Assembly: GCF_015706575.1 (NCBI RefSeq)
Contig: NW_024037074.1
Coordinates: 29,625,334 to 29,689,333, forward strand
DNA: 64,000 nt
Direction: 5' to 3'
Origin: Patiria miniata
Taxonomy: Eukaryota > Echinodermata > Asteroidea > Valvatida > Asterinidae
Shown here in pieces: positions 10,961 through 23,040 of the stretch (the first letter of the stretch is position 1; the number at the start of each line of letters is the position of its first letter). The notes under the pieces are model-generated. The model had not been told where the DNA came from. It searched no databases and saw only the letters and a program-made list of their open reading frames with translations. Made by a program: the position numbers and the translations under genes.

Positions 10961-11985
10961 TTTAATAGTAAAGCTTTATTGATAAATCAATTACAGATTA
11001 AACATTACTTCTAAAAAATGTGTTCGCGAGAGTCAGATCAGTATATCTCATCATTTTTTACTGTAACAATCGTTTTAATCCAAGTGCCATGTTTGAAAAG
11101 TCTTTGTACTTTCCGTTAATTCGATTGAATTCTTCAAAACATGGAGTGTAAAACAAGCGTGGTTTTTGGTACCAATGAAGTCCAGCCGAAGGAGCTTTAA
11201 AAACGCGGCATGTAGTTTTCCACATTATCAAAAGCTGGAGTTTTATTAATTATTTAAATTTTCTGAGTAGTTGTATTCGATACGTATCGCATTATTATTT
11301 TTACTTTGTGTTGTAATTTATTGAAACTGCCAAACAGAGCTATAATAATCAAAATGTACTAAACAAATTAAGAAACACTTTTTGAGGACCAATTATAAAC
11401 TGCATGTTGCTGTGTTAAAGGCCCTTCCTGATAAGCGTTAGACACCAATTGTTTTTCTTTCTGTAATAGTGTTACATTTAAAAACAAACATTGCAATAAA
11501 TCAAAAACAATTATTTGATACGAATTCCCACAGTCAATACTATAGCTGCAATTAAACAAATCACGGGAGGAAAATAATACAATAAATGATGACACTTGAG
11601 AATGTTATGGGTCATATTGTGCAATTAAAATGTAAGCTTATTACAAACATCAAAACTTGTGAATTTCAAAAATGATAATGGGGCGTGTCCACGCCCGCCC
11701 AAGGAAGAGCCTTGAGCTCCTTATCTGGTAAGTGAAGTTCGGATGATTAGAGAGAAGTTACTGGGAAATCAGTTTTGTGCTGATGTCTGAGGCATGCATG
11801 ATCAAACAACAAAACTCAGAAACCTGAGTGAACGTTCGCAATCTCTCAGCGCATCTTGTCAAAAGGGCAACCGATACGTTTGTTTTCAGGTGAATGGTAA
11901 TTACAAGTGACAGATTTATTGATTTGTATTTATTTTGAATTTGAACTTTGGTAAACTAATCGTCGCCTGCTTAGTCGGATTTTAA
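10961..11985. repeat. Diverged remnant of a C1q-unit upstream segment
   Basis: Shares a series of landmarks with 16.1-17.0, 34.3-36, 48.2-49.9 and 61.2-62.9 kb: a CAATAAATTTAATA-like start, the gtgtttggcacc / gccgaaggag area, a GAGTAGTTATATTCGA line and a later GGGGCGTGTC line. No coding exon or leader accompanies it, so it probably marks a lost unit disrupted on its left by the LINE and gypsy insertions. No ORF is supported. Confidence 0.45.
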
Positions 11986-12502
11986 ATTCATTTCCTATAA
12001 AGAAAAAAATCCATGACCAAAATGCATTTGAATATACAGGAGTATCTCTCAAATAACAATGTATGCTTGACAGTGAATGTAATGTTTACCTTATTCGAGA
12101 AAAAAAGGAAAAACATACTATACGATTTTTTTTTTAATGACAACTCTTCTATTTCTACATTATTAGACACACATACAAACGTTTCAATCAGGATAATATA
12201 ATTTCAGTACTTTTAAGTAGGCTGTAAGATTTGTTTTAAATGTTACTTAAACGATACCATACGGTGCTACTATTAAGCATTCAAAACCATGTGTTAATCC
12301 AATGCCGTAAAACTGTTCTGCGTATGCACTTATTAAAGTTCATGTAACACAGTATTCAACTGAATTATTTTGATAAAATTGAAAGAATTTTAATTTTACA
12401 CTTACTCATTAATTAGATATTGTTTCGGATAGACGGTGGAGCGATTGAAAATTCGGCGATGCGCGTGATCGTGTATATAATAGGCGTGGTTATTGTGTTT
12501 GA
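11986..12502. other. 3' flank of C1q-like gene 1, no other gene
   Basis: AT-rich. A stretch near 12030-12090 resembles 21280-21340 downstream of gene 2 (GAATATCTCTCAA…ATGT), so the downstream flanks are also duplicated. No clear AATAAA was fixed for gene 1. Confidence 0.45.
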
Positions 12503-13330
12503 CTATTCGGGGTAAAGGAGGAAGCCACTGAATGAAATGTAGCGATATGAATTACTACCCGCCCGACCGTGAATGGTAAGATACACCGTGTCTTCACGGT
12601 GCAGCACCAGCACCGCGCTCCCAGACACCTGCTCTTGAATAGTTGAATCCCCGCTATGTCCAGTGACAACCCAGTCGTTGTTTTTCTTCAGATGTATGTA
12701 CAGGATACTGTGTGAAAGCACAGAAAATGTAAACACGTAGGTGCCCGGCACTGTACAGGTAAATGTGCCAGTCTCGAGATCGAAGCTGGTACCTGGCAAA
12801 AGCGTCTCGGTCTCCTGGAATGGCAAACGGGTGTCGTGACTCGTAGAGGTATCCGAGGTACTCGTCCTCACCACGGTAAATGCTACCCGCTGGTTGGAGT
12901 CGTCTGGTGTTTGTCCTGGCTCACCCTTCTGACCTTTGACACCAGTTTCTCCGATTCTTCCAACGATACCTGGTATACCTCTGGGACCTATCTTGCCAGG
13001 CAGACCAATCCCATAATCACCTTTAGACCCAGTGTTCCCAGGTGCTCCCCGATCACCCATAGGTCCAATCTTTCCAATCTCACCTTTCTGACCTTGCTGA
13101 CCCGCATCGCCCTTTGACCCCAGCTGACCGTACGGCCCCATCGGTCCTACTGGCCCAGGCAGACCTGGTATGCCGGGTATTGCAGCAGGTCCCTGGCAGC
13201 ACTGCTGACACACCTGAGACGCAGGACCATCACCGTCCGAGGGAACTGGCCCAGTAACGGAAGCTCGGAGCTTGACAGAGTTACCCAGAAGAAGGGCGAT
13301 TGAAATAATGATTGCCATGCAATTGTTCAT
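12503..13330 (-). CDS. Collagen and C1q-domain secreted protein, gene 1 (coding exon)
   Basis: 275 residues, intact. Signal peptide about 1-24 ([18 protein letters not shown]). CQQCC at 41-45 is likely to join chains by disulfides. Gly-X-Y collagen repeat about 48-141, with one break at GIGLP (108-111). C1q head about 148-275 (VAFTVVRTS, FDLETGTFTCTVPGTYVFTF, SGSAVLVL, FSGFLLYPE). The family forms trimers that assemble into larger soluble lectin or complement-like molecules; a recognition role is inferred. The start is chosen because an acceptor (TTTTTTACAG) directly precedes ATG at 13330. The whole coding part is one exon, with a leader exon at 14767-14852. Transcribed leftward like genes 2 to 4. 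Confidence 0.9.
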   Translation of the reverse strand: MNNCMAIIISIALLLGNSVKLRASVTGPVPSDGDGPASQVCQQCCQGPAAIPGIPGLPGPVGPMGPYGQLGSKGDAGQQGQKGEIGKIGPMGDRGAPGNTGSKGDYGIGLPGKIGPRGIPGIVGRIGETGVKGQKGEPGQTPDDSNQRVAFTVVRTSTSDTSTSHDTRLPFQETETLLPGTSFDLETGTFTCTVPGTYVFTFSVLSHSILYIHLKKNNDWVVTGHSGDSTIQEQVSGSAVLVLHREDTVYLTIHGRAGSNSYRYISFSGFLLYPE

Positions 13331-14766
13331 CTGTAAAAAAAAGAAGAAAAAAAAAGGAAATCCAAAAAAATATAGAAAATAATAGGGAAAGATGAGATAA
13401 ACAAAATTGAGGTCAGAGAAAACTGGAGAAATTATATTCGTAGTTCTGCTTGGTACTCTGGATGAGGGAATTGCAATGTAAACTGTCGGAAGGTCTCTGC
13501 AATATTTTAAGTTTTATAGTAACAAACTACCATAAGAACCCCTTTATCCACTGAAACCTGTGCCGCAAATTTGGCCAGCCATCTGTGGAAGCAGAAGTAT
13601 TGATCTACTGCATAGGCGTAACACCTGAAATTGAATTTAATTGTGAAGTACCAATCAATGTTTGGTCGAATTGGCATGGATTAGCTTGCATTTTGTTCCT
13701 ACTGTTTACGTAATCCAACACACCTTCCTTTGATGTGAAACAACATACCTTCTTGGTGTATCAAAATGATGCATTTCATTAGACACCAGATAATCTGAAA
13801 AGTCGCACAACTTGGAATTCAAGTCCCTTCATTTAATAAGCTGCATCTCTGGACTGGGGTGTCAAAATGAGTGGGATAAAGAATATGGTATAGAGTATTA
13901 CCTATACTTTCAAACCCATATGATGTAAGTTTTGCACACCTAAAAAAAGGGCTAGTATTTTTAATATTTGTGGATTGACTGCTCCATATATTTTTTTTTA
14001 AAGTGAGACAGTAATACCAATAATTAAAAATATATTAAATATACGTAAGTAAACTGGGTTTTTATATTAAAAATTAAATTCTCAAAGTAAATATATTTTT
14101 ACAGTGCAAAAGGTAAACATCATTATCCAATAAAAATATTATAATAAAAAGAAAAAATCATATGAGCTAATTTTAATTAACTAATGTTCTTATATTTTAA
14201 TAACGAAAAGAATACTTGCCCACCCGAGAATGGCACGTAAAGGTAACATTAATTTAATCCTTAAAGAGAGATTTTTTTCTAATATTAACAAGTTTTGTTT
14301 AAACTTTGTATCTGTAAAATTGCCAAGAACATACTAACTTGTTGCCCACAGACCTCCATGAGTACGGACGCTGCCCGAATTCAGGCGCGAACCGTGGGTT
14401 ACTGTTTAATTATTTATGCATCCGTTTTGTATTTACTATTTTGATGACTATTTTATATTTTGATGATAAGTATTTTGTTCATTTGTTCTTTTGTACTTTG
14501 TAGGCCTACATTGATTTTGTTGAGGCACAAAAGATTGGTTGTTACTTGATCTTCGCCGAAAACAGAATCAATCTTCAAAATACAAATATTTCTTAAATAC
14601 ATAAAGGATAGCAAGTAAATCAATATCTGGTCATATGTTTCAAAAATCTACACAGTAATGACCGAAGAGCAATACCAATGAAAGCTAAGGATATTATACG
14701 TTACTGTGAATTAATATGTTATAATTAAGGGAAAGAATGAGGTAACATATACAAAAAGATCGTTAC
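13331..14766 (-). other. Intron of gene 1
   Basis: Runs from the donor GTAACG next to the leader exon to the acceptor before ATG. From 13441 onward it matches 46250 and following (the shared landmark is TTCTGCTTGGTACTCTGG). No ORF or RNA gene is seen. Confidence 0.6.
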
Positions 14767-14852
14767 CTGTTCAGGAACGAAGAGAGTGATGTTTATTCTT
14801 GGTCTTCGACCAAAAAAAAACATGAAGATCAGCGGAAAGCGCGCGAACTGGT
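14767..14852 (-). other. Noncoding leader exon of gene 1 (type A)
   Basis: Minus-strand sequence ends TTCCTGAACAG followed by GTAACG, a good donor. The upstream edge is set about 30 bases below the TATA-like box, so it is approximate. A second copy with the same donor lies at 47295. No other leader exon for gene 1 was seen in the 1.4 kb intron. Confidence 0.55.
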
Positions 14853-14879
14853 TTACACAACTAAGAGGGCGCTCACCAA

Positions 14880-14887
14880 TTTAAATA
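14880..14887 (-). promoter_or_regulatory. TATA-like box of gene 1
   Basis: TATTTAAA on the minus strand, about 30 bases upstream of the assigned leader start and matching the TATTTAAG boxes of genes 2, 3 and 4. Confidence 0.5.
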
Positions 14888-14899
14888 GCAGAAAACGAT

Positions 14900-16080
14900 T
14901 ACGTAATGAGCCTTATGCACGAGTTGGCCATTTTTGTTAAGTTCCCTGAATGTATTTTATAAATTCTTAACTGTTTAATAGGATGGCGCCAGACTATTTA
15001 TGCGGCCTTATTTTACTGTCATTTTCCTTTAAAATTGGCTTAAAATATTAGGGAATGTTTAAATACACATTTTAAATTATTCATTGAAGCAGACTTGAAT
15101 TTATTAGTAATTTACTTGCTTTCCGTTCTATTCGCAAGTTCCAAAAATGACGATTTTACCTCGCTTTTACTTCATTATGGCCGTCTCGTGAATAACGCCC
15201 CTTCAAACAAATGTAGAAGGGGTTTGCATCGTAATCGTCACTGTACACTGCCCGTTTGTGTGTTGATTTGAAAAATCAAAATTCTGATTATTATATCCTT
15301 GCTCTTGTCATGAAAACGATATTTGGCTACGATACAGCATCGCAGATTTGTCCTTTGAAGAAAATATTGCAAAAATATGCAATTTTCAAAATTTTCAAAA
15401 TGGCGGCCTTTTGTTGTTATATAACTTTTTTTGTTTTTCAAATGGCAATTCTACGATGGCCAAATAACCACATATCTTTCTCATGACATACTCTGGATGT
15501 GTGCCAAATTCCACACTTGTATCATCAAAGGACCCCATTACCTCTCTGCCGTACTATCAAACCCAAACTAAGCCCGACCCCTCCCCCCGCCTTTCACCGG
15601 TGGATCTATTCTATAACCTTTTTTTTGGGGGGGGGGGCGGGGGTGAGGGGGAGGGGAAGATTAAAATTAATAGGGCCCAATGTTCAAAAAGTTGGCTATT
15701 CCAAAAAAGGCGCGGGGTCGCGGACTTTTTAAAGGATCGGTGGATTTCAAGAATCAATGTAGGAAAGCTAAATGAGTAGACATCATCGTGTTTGATATGG
15801 TGGTTTTATCTTGTTCTTTGTTTGATTACTGAAAGTAAATAAAATGGTTTGTTGGGGTGGGGCTTGAGCATGCCCCCTCCCTCGACACCAACCTGTCCCC
15901 AACCCGTTCCCGACCCCCACTTACCCGAAACCCTCATCCTCGAACTTCTCAACCGTAAATTCCCAATCCCTTATCTTCAACCCCATCAGCCTTAATTCAA
16001 CTAACCCTCAAACCCACCCATCCTCTACAAATCTTCACCCGACATTTAGGCTCATCACAATATTGATCATCCTGGCTTTC
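14900..16080. repeat. Duplicated noncoding region with G-run and C/A-rich tract, no gene
   Basis: 15240-16080 matches 47430-48130. It includes an ACTCTGnnTGTnTGCCAAATTCCA line, a run of G around 15630-15640 and a C-rich, A-rich tract (15860-16060). ORFs reported in this stretch follow the repeat and are not conserved as proteins. A copy of the GAGTTGGCCATTTTTGT line found near 28710 and 56730 occurs at 14922. Confidence 0.5.
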
Positions 16081-17000
16081 AAGATATCAAAACATGCTAC
16101 AGCTTGATCCTAAGTACATGATGGACAATATCGGCAATAGTTTTAATGATAGGCAATGGTTTTTTTATTCAGTTTACACATTCAATATACGCACTTGTAA
16201 GAAATGAGTTTATGAGTCACAAATGATTCTAAATTAAGTAAACGCCCTAAAATGTCTTGAGCTTTTACTCCCCGTGAATTCAATTGACGTCTTCCAAACA
16301 TAGAGTGTATTTCAAAAGTGTTTGGCACCCTAAATAAAGTACAGCCGAAGGAGTTTTAAAAAGCGTTTTTGCAGTGATCAAAAGCTCGAGATATTTTCTC
16401 TTATTGTTTTAGTACATTTCCTGAGTAGTTATATTCGACATTTATCAGATTGATTACTTCGTGTTGTCAAATATTTAAGCTGTCAAAGAGAGCGATATAA
16501 TCAGCTGTACTTGAAAGTAAGCAATCCTTTTCTTAAAGCAATTATTAACTACTACTGTGTTACTGACAAGCGATGGGGAAAATGTTAATCTTCTCTCTGT
16601 GATAGTGTCACATTTAACAACCCACATTGTAATAAATCATGAACAATCATTTATACAAATTAAACTCTTTCAATTTATATACATGTATGTAATCATCATG
16701 ACCTGCCAGAAGTCGAAATATCAAACCATAAAGCATTACAAGGCGAACGACAGACTTTTAATACGATTATAATTTTAACAATCATTGCAGATTTGAGAAC
16801 TTGTGATAATTTTTTTCCCACAAAAGTAAGATTGGGATTTGATACGTTGCTACGACACACGATATCAATAACTGTTTTCAGTTGAACGATCAAACATGTT
16901 TGAAGCATAAATGAAGTCCAGCCGAAGACGTAGATAGTTTCCACATGTTCAAAAGCTAATGTAATAGGGTTTAGAGAAGTTTTATATCAAATTATTCTTT
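16081..17000. repeat. Upstream segment of C1q unit 1, no gene
   Basis: Aligns by eye with 48120-48665 and 49155-49300, and more distantly with 34.3-34.8 kb. The point near 16603 is the empty site for the MITE at 48668-49154. Confidence 0.55.
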
Positions 17001-18956
17001 TCTTATAGTTTTGAGTCGTCACTGTAAGCTTGTAACTACTTTGGAGTTCAAATTGTAGAAATACCGCATGAATCCTCAATTGAAAAACTCCAGCATTTGA
17101 TGGAGATAGATTTTGTTTGTAATTTTATGCCTTGGGCCTGATATAAACTGACTTTGTTCAAGTTTCAATAATTGTAATTTCTCACAAGACCGCCAGGCAA
17201 TAACTTTGTCAACACAAAACTTGTTCACAACTATTAACCAATTATGTATAATCTAACAAAACCTCATTTCACAATCAAACATTTCTACTGGAACAAAGTA
17301 TTTCAGCAAAATGTGACCAGAAATTTCCTTATTTTAATTTATTCAGTCAGGTTGTGGGTCACATGTGAATTATAACTCCTCATCCTGCGCATTCATAATA
17401 AGATTACATAATTCAATAATAAATTTTCAATCAGGCGACCCCAAATATGTGCCACTTTTCGCTCATCTACTCACGAAGGTTTCCAAATTCTAAAAACCGA
17501 AGAGGATATTTTGTGTTAAAATGTTGAATGTGTTAATTTTAACTTTATTATACAATAAAATATGATCCACACCCATGAGAGAGGTTGTGGTAAATTATTC
17601 ATTCAAAATTTGGTATCACAGTAGAAGTCAACAAAGACATTTAAGTTAAAATAATAGAAAATTATCCCATCTGATGGCAGCTTATTGGATCAAATGAACA
17701 ATTCAAACCAGTCCAAAAACTCTCCTCACTCGATTGGAATGTTTACTTTGTATACTTGATATTTTCAAAGTGAGTTTCTTGAATAAGCCTCTGTGCTAAT
17801 AACGTCACACTTTGTTTATGTGTGTGCTTTCCTATGGTGCTCAGTAGACCGTTGGCCTCACTGGCTTCATATGAAAGTGCACATGTAAACAAAGTGTGAA
17901 ATCATTAGAACAGAGGCTTATTGAGTCTTTTAATCAAGAAACACATGCCATCCTTTTTGGGGCTTTGAACTCTTCGGAAAATTCCCCCCCCCCCTATTTT
18001 ATGGCACTTTTCTGTTTCGGAAAATGAGGAATGTTTTTTTTTTTCTCAACGTAAAGCATATAAAACGTTTTTGTTTCTATACAAAAGTCGAGCAAAAATA
18101 TTAAAAAACGGTGGTAAACGTGTTTCGTAATCATCAGAGTGAGGCTTTGTACATTTCATTTTTTTTCAATTGTACTTTTTTGCAGTCAAGTATAACTTAT
18201 ACAAAAATGCTAACAGATTATCATGTTAACAATAATGCAATCATTTAAATAAAAAACAGGGTATTCTTTTTTTTGTAGCACCTGTAAACTGTAAAAGTCT
18301 CAACGTTTCATCAAATTGCTATAAATGGCAATACAATATTTTGAATAATTATTATTTTAATTCCCAAATGTAAGTCAACAGGCCAGGAAATCTTTTTGGA
18401 TAATTTGAGAAATGCTATGTAAAATTAAAATTGATACAAACATGTGATTGATTAAATCTACATTATCTGTGCTGGGCATACGCCGCAGAAGTGTAACGTC
18501 ACGCGGCGTCATCTCCAATAGTGGCCGTTCCACACATTGTCTCATCCGCCAATTTACCATAGCATTTGTACGGGCGATTTTAGTGAATGTTTTCTCGTTT
18601 TAAATTTTTCTCAGACATTGAGAATAAATAAGCCCGGAAATGGCACAATGATTTAAAGCTGACTTTAGATATCACTCAGAACGTCTCGGTTTCCGTTATT
18701 TGTATTTTCCAATGGATACGCCAACGGGTGACCCCGGCGGCGTATGATGTAGCTATTTCAACAGCGTATTTTATAGGGGACATACAGCCGAGAAATAAAA
18801 CTGTGTGTGCATGATAACAACCCAAATACTATCAAGGTACAGAGGAACAAAAATAATTTAATTTAATAACTTGTTCATGATTGTCTTTTCTACCTTGTTT
18901 GCATTAACCTGTTAGTGTTTAATTACACAATACAAACAACTTTTATTTTCAAAAGT
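17001..18956. other. AT-rich intergenic region, no gene seen
   Basis: Only short uninformative ORFs. Contains a hairpin MITE (17772-17944), a C-run near 17986 and T-rich tracts. Nothing else could be recognised. Confidence 0.5.
17772..17944. mobile_element. Palindromic MITE-like sequence
   Basis: Left arm GTTTCTTGAATAAGCCTCTG is answered by a right arm whose reverse complement is GTTTCTTGATT…CAATAAGCCTCTG. The similarity runs on through CACACTTTGTTTA. The arms cover most of the 170 bases, typical of a foldback MITE. No clear target duplication. Confidence 0.6.
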
Positions 18957-19505
18957 GTTTGTATTAATAACATATGACTTCTGGTTAAATGACATCACAC
19001 ATTTGGCAGCCGAAGCCCAAGCGCAAATCGTTATCGTGCTACGAACGTAGTCATGGATACTGATCAAATAATAGATTGGCATTAAAACAACTGAAACTAG
19101 ATAATTTCAAATTCTTTCTACAATAACTTACGGTCGTAGTTTGAATCCTCGCAAAGTCAGGTTGTCCAAAAACATCTAGGGACTTTTTATAAACATTTGA
19201 CCAGTATTACAAAAAAGTGTAATGGCATTCCTCACTAAACATTTTCACTATTTGTTTGTAGTAAAACCCTACCGTTTTAAAATTACATTTAATTCTAAAT
19301 GCACTTCCGGTAACACCGGAAGTAAATACCAAGCGATTGAATGTGTTCGGGAATTAGAAATGCTTCCCAAGGCATCATGTACATCCACAGTGAAATGAAC
19401 AAGGTGCTATTTAGCATGTCAGTGCAGTTCAAACGATATAGTTCAAACTATTTGTCAAATTTTAAACATATCATTTGATGTGCAAGGACATCGCGATGAC
19501 GTCAC

Positions 19506-19727
19506 GAAAGCTTGTAAACTCCACCAATTCCAGGAGAGGTCAACGACCAACTCCAGGCTGGAGACGACCCCGTGGCCGTCCCAGATCATTGTGGTTGGAG
19601 CAACTCGGACGGCCTAGCCTGATTGACTGCATGTGGAATGAGGCTGTAGGACGCGGACACAGGAGATCGGCGCGACGGACCTATGCTGTCTATGCAGACG
19701 AGTGAGTGAGTGAGTGAATGACATCAT
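19506..19727 (+). mobile_element. 5'-truncated LINE 3' end with target duplication
   Basis: Encodes the C-terminal end of a LINE RT protein (GWRRPRGRPRSLWLEQLGRP … YAVYADE) and ends in a (GTGA)n-type tail. It is flanked by GATGACGTCAC at 19495-19505 and 19728-19738, a target-site duplication typical of target-primed insertion. Confidence 0.8.
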
Positions 19728-19981
19728 GATGACGTCACACAAACGTACACATCTTTTACACAGTTGACTAAGGTTCAAATTTGTACCAGGATTCATCCTT
19801 CTCCATTGATCCGTTATGTAGAATTTAGTCGTTTTTTTGTTAGGCTTCTCTATGCATTTTATATTCAGATGACTTTTACCTTCCAGTTCCCCCGACTTTG
19901 CATTTGGTAATCAAACTGTTAATCAAGTATGATCACAAAGTGTGAACGTTATTGTTCATGTTGTTCGTGAGTTATAAAATG

Positions 19982-20487
19982 TTATACAACGCTTGAATAA
20001 ATCCCTGTCATCTGATTGGTGGATCGTTGTTCACATGTCATTGAATTATTCATACCAACGCACTGCGCGCGCGTGGCGCGCAGCGCACAGTGCAATGGAA
20101 GTGCACGCTGAATAGAACTTCCATTGCACGGTGTCACTGCTGCTGCTGGTGGTGGCGCTGTTTTAAATCGAGATAAATTTAATATGATTGTTCTCAACCT
20201 GTTGAACAGTTTGCATTAACATAAATATGATGAACTTGTCGAACTTTTAAACAGTTTTTAACCTGAATAAATTGGCTATTAAAAAACAACCAATAAGATG
20301 ACAGGGATTTTTTTCAGGTGTTATACAAAACAAATAATGAACGTTTCACGTTCGTGCAATGGAAAGAATAATTTCATTTGGTGACAGATGAAATGTTCGG
20401 CTTCGCCTCGTGGAATGGAACATTCCATCTGTCATCTCATGAAATTATTCTTACCATTGCACTCACAAACATTCATTGTTTGTATAA
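19982..20487. mobile_element. Hairpin MITE pair, absent from paralogous copy
   Basis: Begins TTATACAACG and ends TTGTATAA. The part at about 20320-20487 is one long hairpin (arms from TTATACAAAACAAATAATGA, loop GGCTTCGCC). The first part has its own inverted repeat around AAATCCCTGTCATCT. The matching position in the other copy (about 38340) reads straight through TAAAATGATAGGAAATAG, so this is a filled site. Confidence 0.75.
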
Positions 20488-20942
20488 TAGGAAATAGTAA
20501 TACATGTATTTTGAACCAAAATTGCTTGTAATTTGATAGCCAATGACGACATCATGACGTCAGAGTAATATTACACGCCTGGGATCAGGTTTCAGGTTTG
20601 TTCTAAGTTTCACGTTAATGTCGTGTACAGTTAAGAAGAAAATCCTCAAAGAAATATCTTCATGGAAAAAAGGACGTAAAATTCGATTAAAAAAATATCT
20701 GTATCCGCTAGTATCAATGTCCGTTTGACAGTCGTTATTATTTTTAACCCTGTTCATAATTGAACAAATTTGATATAAATGAAATATCCAATATATTTTC
20801 ATTAAAATATTTCCTTCACTCCGTGAAATCAATAGGTGTGGGATGGGGGAAGTGTGGAGGTGGGGGGGGGGGGGGAGGGGAGTCGTGCAATACTTTTAAT
20901 GGGGGTGCTGTTCAAATTCAACGATTACAAACTTTATATTAA

Positions 20943-21063
20943 GGGAATAAATGTGTGCTTGAGAGGCTTTTATCACTCTGTTTAAGACCGTTTAGAGTCT
21001 GGGTGCTGATAATTACCCGAGCCGACCCGAGTGATCAATACCGACCGAGCACATACTTATTCC
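20943..21063. mobile_element. Hairpin MITE, family shared with 32.6 and 59.8 kb
   Basis: Terminal inverted repeats GGGAATAAATGTGTGCTTGA and, on the right, the complement of GGGAATAAGTATGTGCTCGG. The internal GAGTCTGGGTGCTGATAATTA line is shared with two other copies in the window. Confidence 0.75.
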
Positions 21064-21524
21064 CATTCATAAATACCTTTTTGTAAAAAAAAAATCAAAT
21101 AATTCGTTCAAAAAATCCTGATTTTGTTCAACAAGTTCACTTCATGCTTTTTGAAACATCCCTCTAGCAAAAAAATGGAGTGTTCAACTGTCTGAGGTAT
21201 TTATGAACACAGGATAGTGTACAAATACCCCCGTAACCCAGCAGTCTTTGTCCGTATTTTCTGCACAGGCATAATGCATTACATGAATATCTCTCAATTA
21301 ATAATGTATTGACAGTTAATGTCGTGTTTGCCTTATTAACATAAAAATGACGAAGAACACGACACACGATCGTTAATCTAATGACAATATCCAAATTATT
21401 TGATTTTATTATTCCTTATCGCTTTATTTGTTTCTGGAAAACGAATGAGCAATGGCATAAGCGTTTCATCGCCAAAGTTTTTGATTACGTATAGGAGTAC
21501 TTATTATGGGAAATGTAATGTGTA
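21064..21524. other. 3' flank of C1q-like gene 2
   Basis: AT-rich with no gene. It resembles the region downstream of gene 1 near 12030-12090. No convincing poly(A) signal close to the stop was fixed. Confidence 0.4.
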
Positions 21525-22359
21525 TTATTCTGCGTAAAAGAGGAAGCCACTACATGAGGTGTATCCACGGAAATCACTACCCGCCCTACCGACCATGCTT
21601 AGATACACCGTGTCCCCTATCTGTAGAACCAGCACTGCGCTCCCAGACACCTGCTCTTGACTACCTGAATCACTGCTGTAGCCAGTGACAACCACGTCGT
21701 TTTTTTCATTTAGGCAAATGGTAAGGGTAGTGCTTGGAGTGTATTGGAGCACAGAAAACGTAAACACGTAGGTGCCGGGCACTCTACAGGTAAATGTACC
21801 GGTCTCGAGATCGAAGCCGGTACCCGCGGTAGAAGTGTCTCGGTCTCATCGAAGGGCAAATTGGAGTCGTGACTCGTAACGGTATCCGAAGGGCCCGTCC
21901 TCCTTACGGTGAATGCCACCCGCTGTGGTCGGAGTCGTCTGGTGTCTCCCCTGGCTCACCCTTCTGACCTTTGACACCAGTTTCCCCGGTTGTACCAACT
22001 AAACCCGGTAGACCTCTAGGACCTATCTTTCCAGGTAGGCCAAATCCATCATTACCTCTAGACCCAGTGTTCCCAGGTGCTCCCCGCTCACCCATAGGTC
22101 CACTCGGGCCAATCTCACCTTTTTGACCTGCATCGCCCTTTGACCCCGGCTGACCGTACGGCCCCATCGGTCCTGCTGGCCCAGGCAGACCTGGTATGCC
22201 GGGTAATGCGGCAGGTCCCTGGCAGCACTGCTGACACACCTGAGACGCAGGACCATCGCCATCCGAGGGAACCGGCCCAGTATAATCGGAAGCTTGGAGC
22301 TTGACAGAGTTACCCAGAAGGAGGGCAATTGAAATAATGGTTAGCACGCAATTCTTCAT
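21525..22359 (-). pseudogene. Collagen and C1q-domain gene 2, frameshifted
   Basis: Begins [24 protein letters not shown] after an acceptor (TTTACAG) directly before ATG at 22359. CQQCC and the Gly-X-Y repeat are preserved. Compared with genes 1 and 3 there is a 2-base gain at the collagen/C1q junction (near 21925, after GETPDDSD) and another 2-base gain near 21832 in the LLPGTSF line. The C1q half is therefore out of frame, although its sequence (SGSAVLVLQIGDTVYLSMVG … SGFLFYAE) is still recognisable. The open frame now ends about 152 residues in, just after the collagen stalk. It is a recent pseudogene, or at most a collagen-only product. Its leader exons and promoter upstream look intact. 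Confidence 0.85.
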
Positions 22360-23040
22360 CTGTAAAGAGAACAATACATTTGAAATACAAAAACTATTGA
22401 AAATAGTAGGGGGAAGATGAGATAAAACGATATTGGGGTCAGTAAAAATGGGTATTAGAGTTAGACTTTTGAAAACCCAAAGTGAAAAAAATGAGTCATT
22501 TGTCCGGTAATGGCACATGTGGCTTAAAGTGTGTCACTACACAGATAAAATGACTCATTCATTACGATAATTCGTCAAATGACTCACTTTAGGCTTTCTG
22601 TGAAATTTGCCGCCGTTTTAAAATAAAAAGAAATCCATACATATTAACATGTGAACACTGTAAAGAGTTCATATTCTCAAACATCTCTGATCAAGTTCGG
22701 AAAGCCTCACTTTAAAAACATTCTCATTAAAGGGAATTCATTTCCCGTGGACGAAAGTGAAGGTAACAGTTTTGTCGAGCATTGCCGGATTATTTTAAGA
22801 CGAATCCGCTCTTTGTCGAATTCGAATGACAGATATGCTTTCTGAAAAGAATGTCGCGGAGTCTAAAATTGACAGTGTTGCCGAAAAAAAACATCTTTGG
22901 AAATCTGAAGATGACTAATCTAAAAACGGACCGCTTTTTTTCTGTAATCTCGTGACGGTCTCGTAAAATCTCGCGTAGGCTTTCAGGCCATGCGTGCGTG
23001 ACCTCGGGACAAGAAACTGAGGTCAAACATGGCTCTGTGC

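Larger units (their letters stand above)
18957..20830. repeat. Duplicated 3'-flank block (copy A)
   Basis: Matches 37285-38640 from GTATTAATAACATATGACTT onward, and both lie downstream of a C1q coding exon (genes 2 and 3). Both copies contain the same truncated LINE and a CTTCCGGTxxCACCGGAAGT palindrome (19310 and 37710). Copy A alone carries the hairpin MITEs at 19982-20487. Confidence 0.75.

Noticed and set aside
12836-13117. Plus-strand ORF over gene 1, with similar ones over genes 3 and 4
   Set aside because: Antisense shadows of the Gly-X-Y repeat, which leaves complementary frames open.
19300-19330. ETS-like palindrome as promoter of a gene
   Set aside because: CTTCCGGTxxCACCGGAAGT is striking, but no transcript start, leader or gene lies next to it in either copy.
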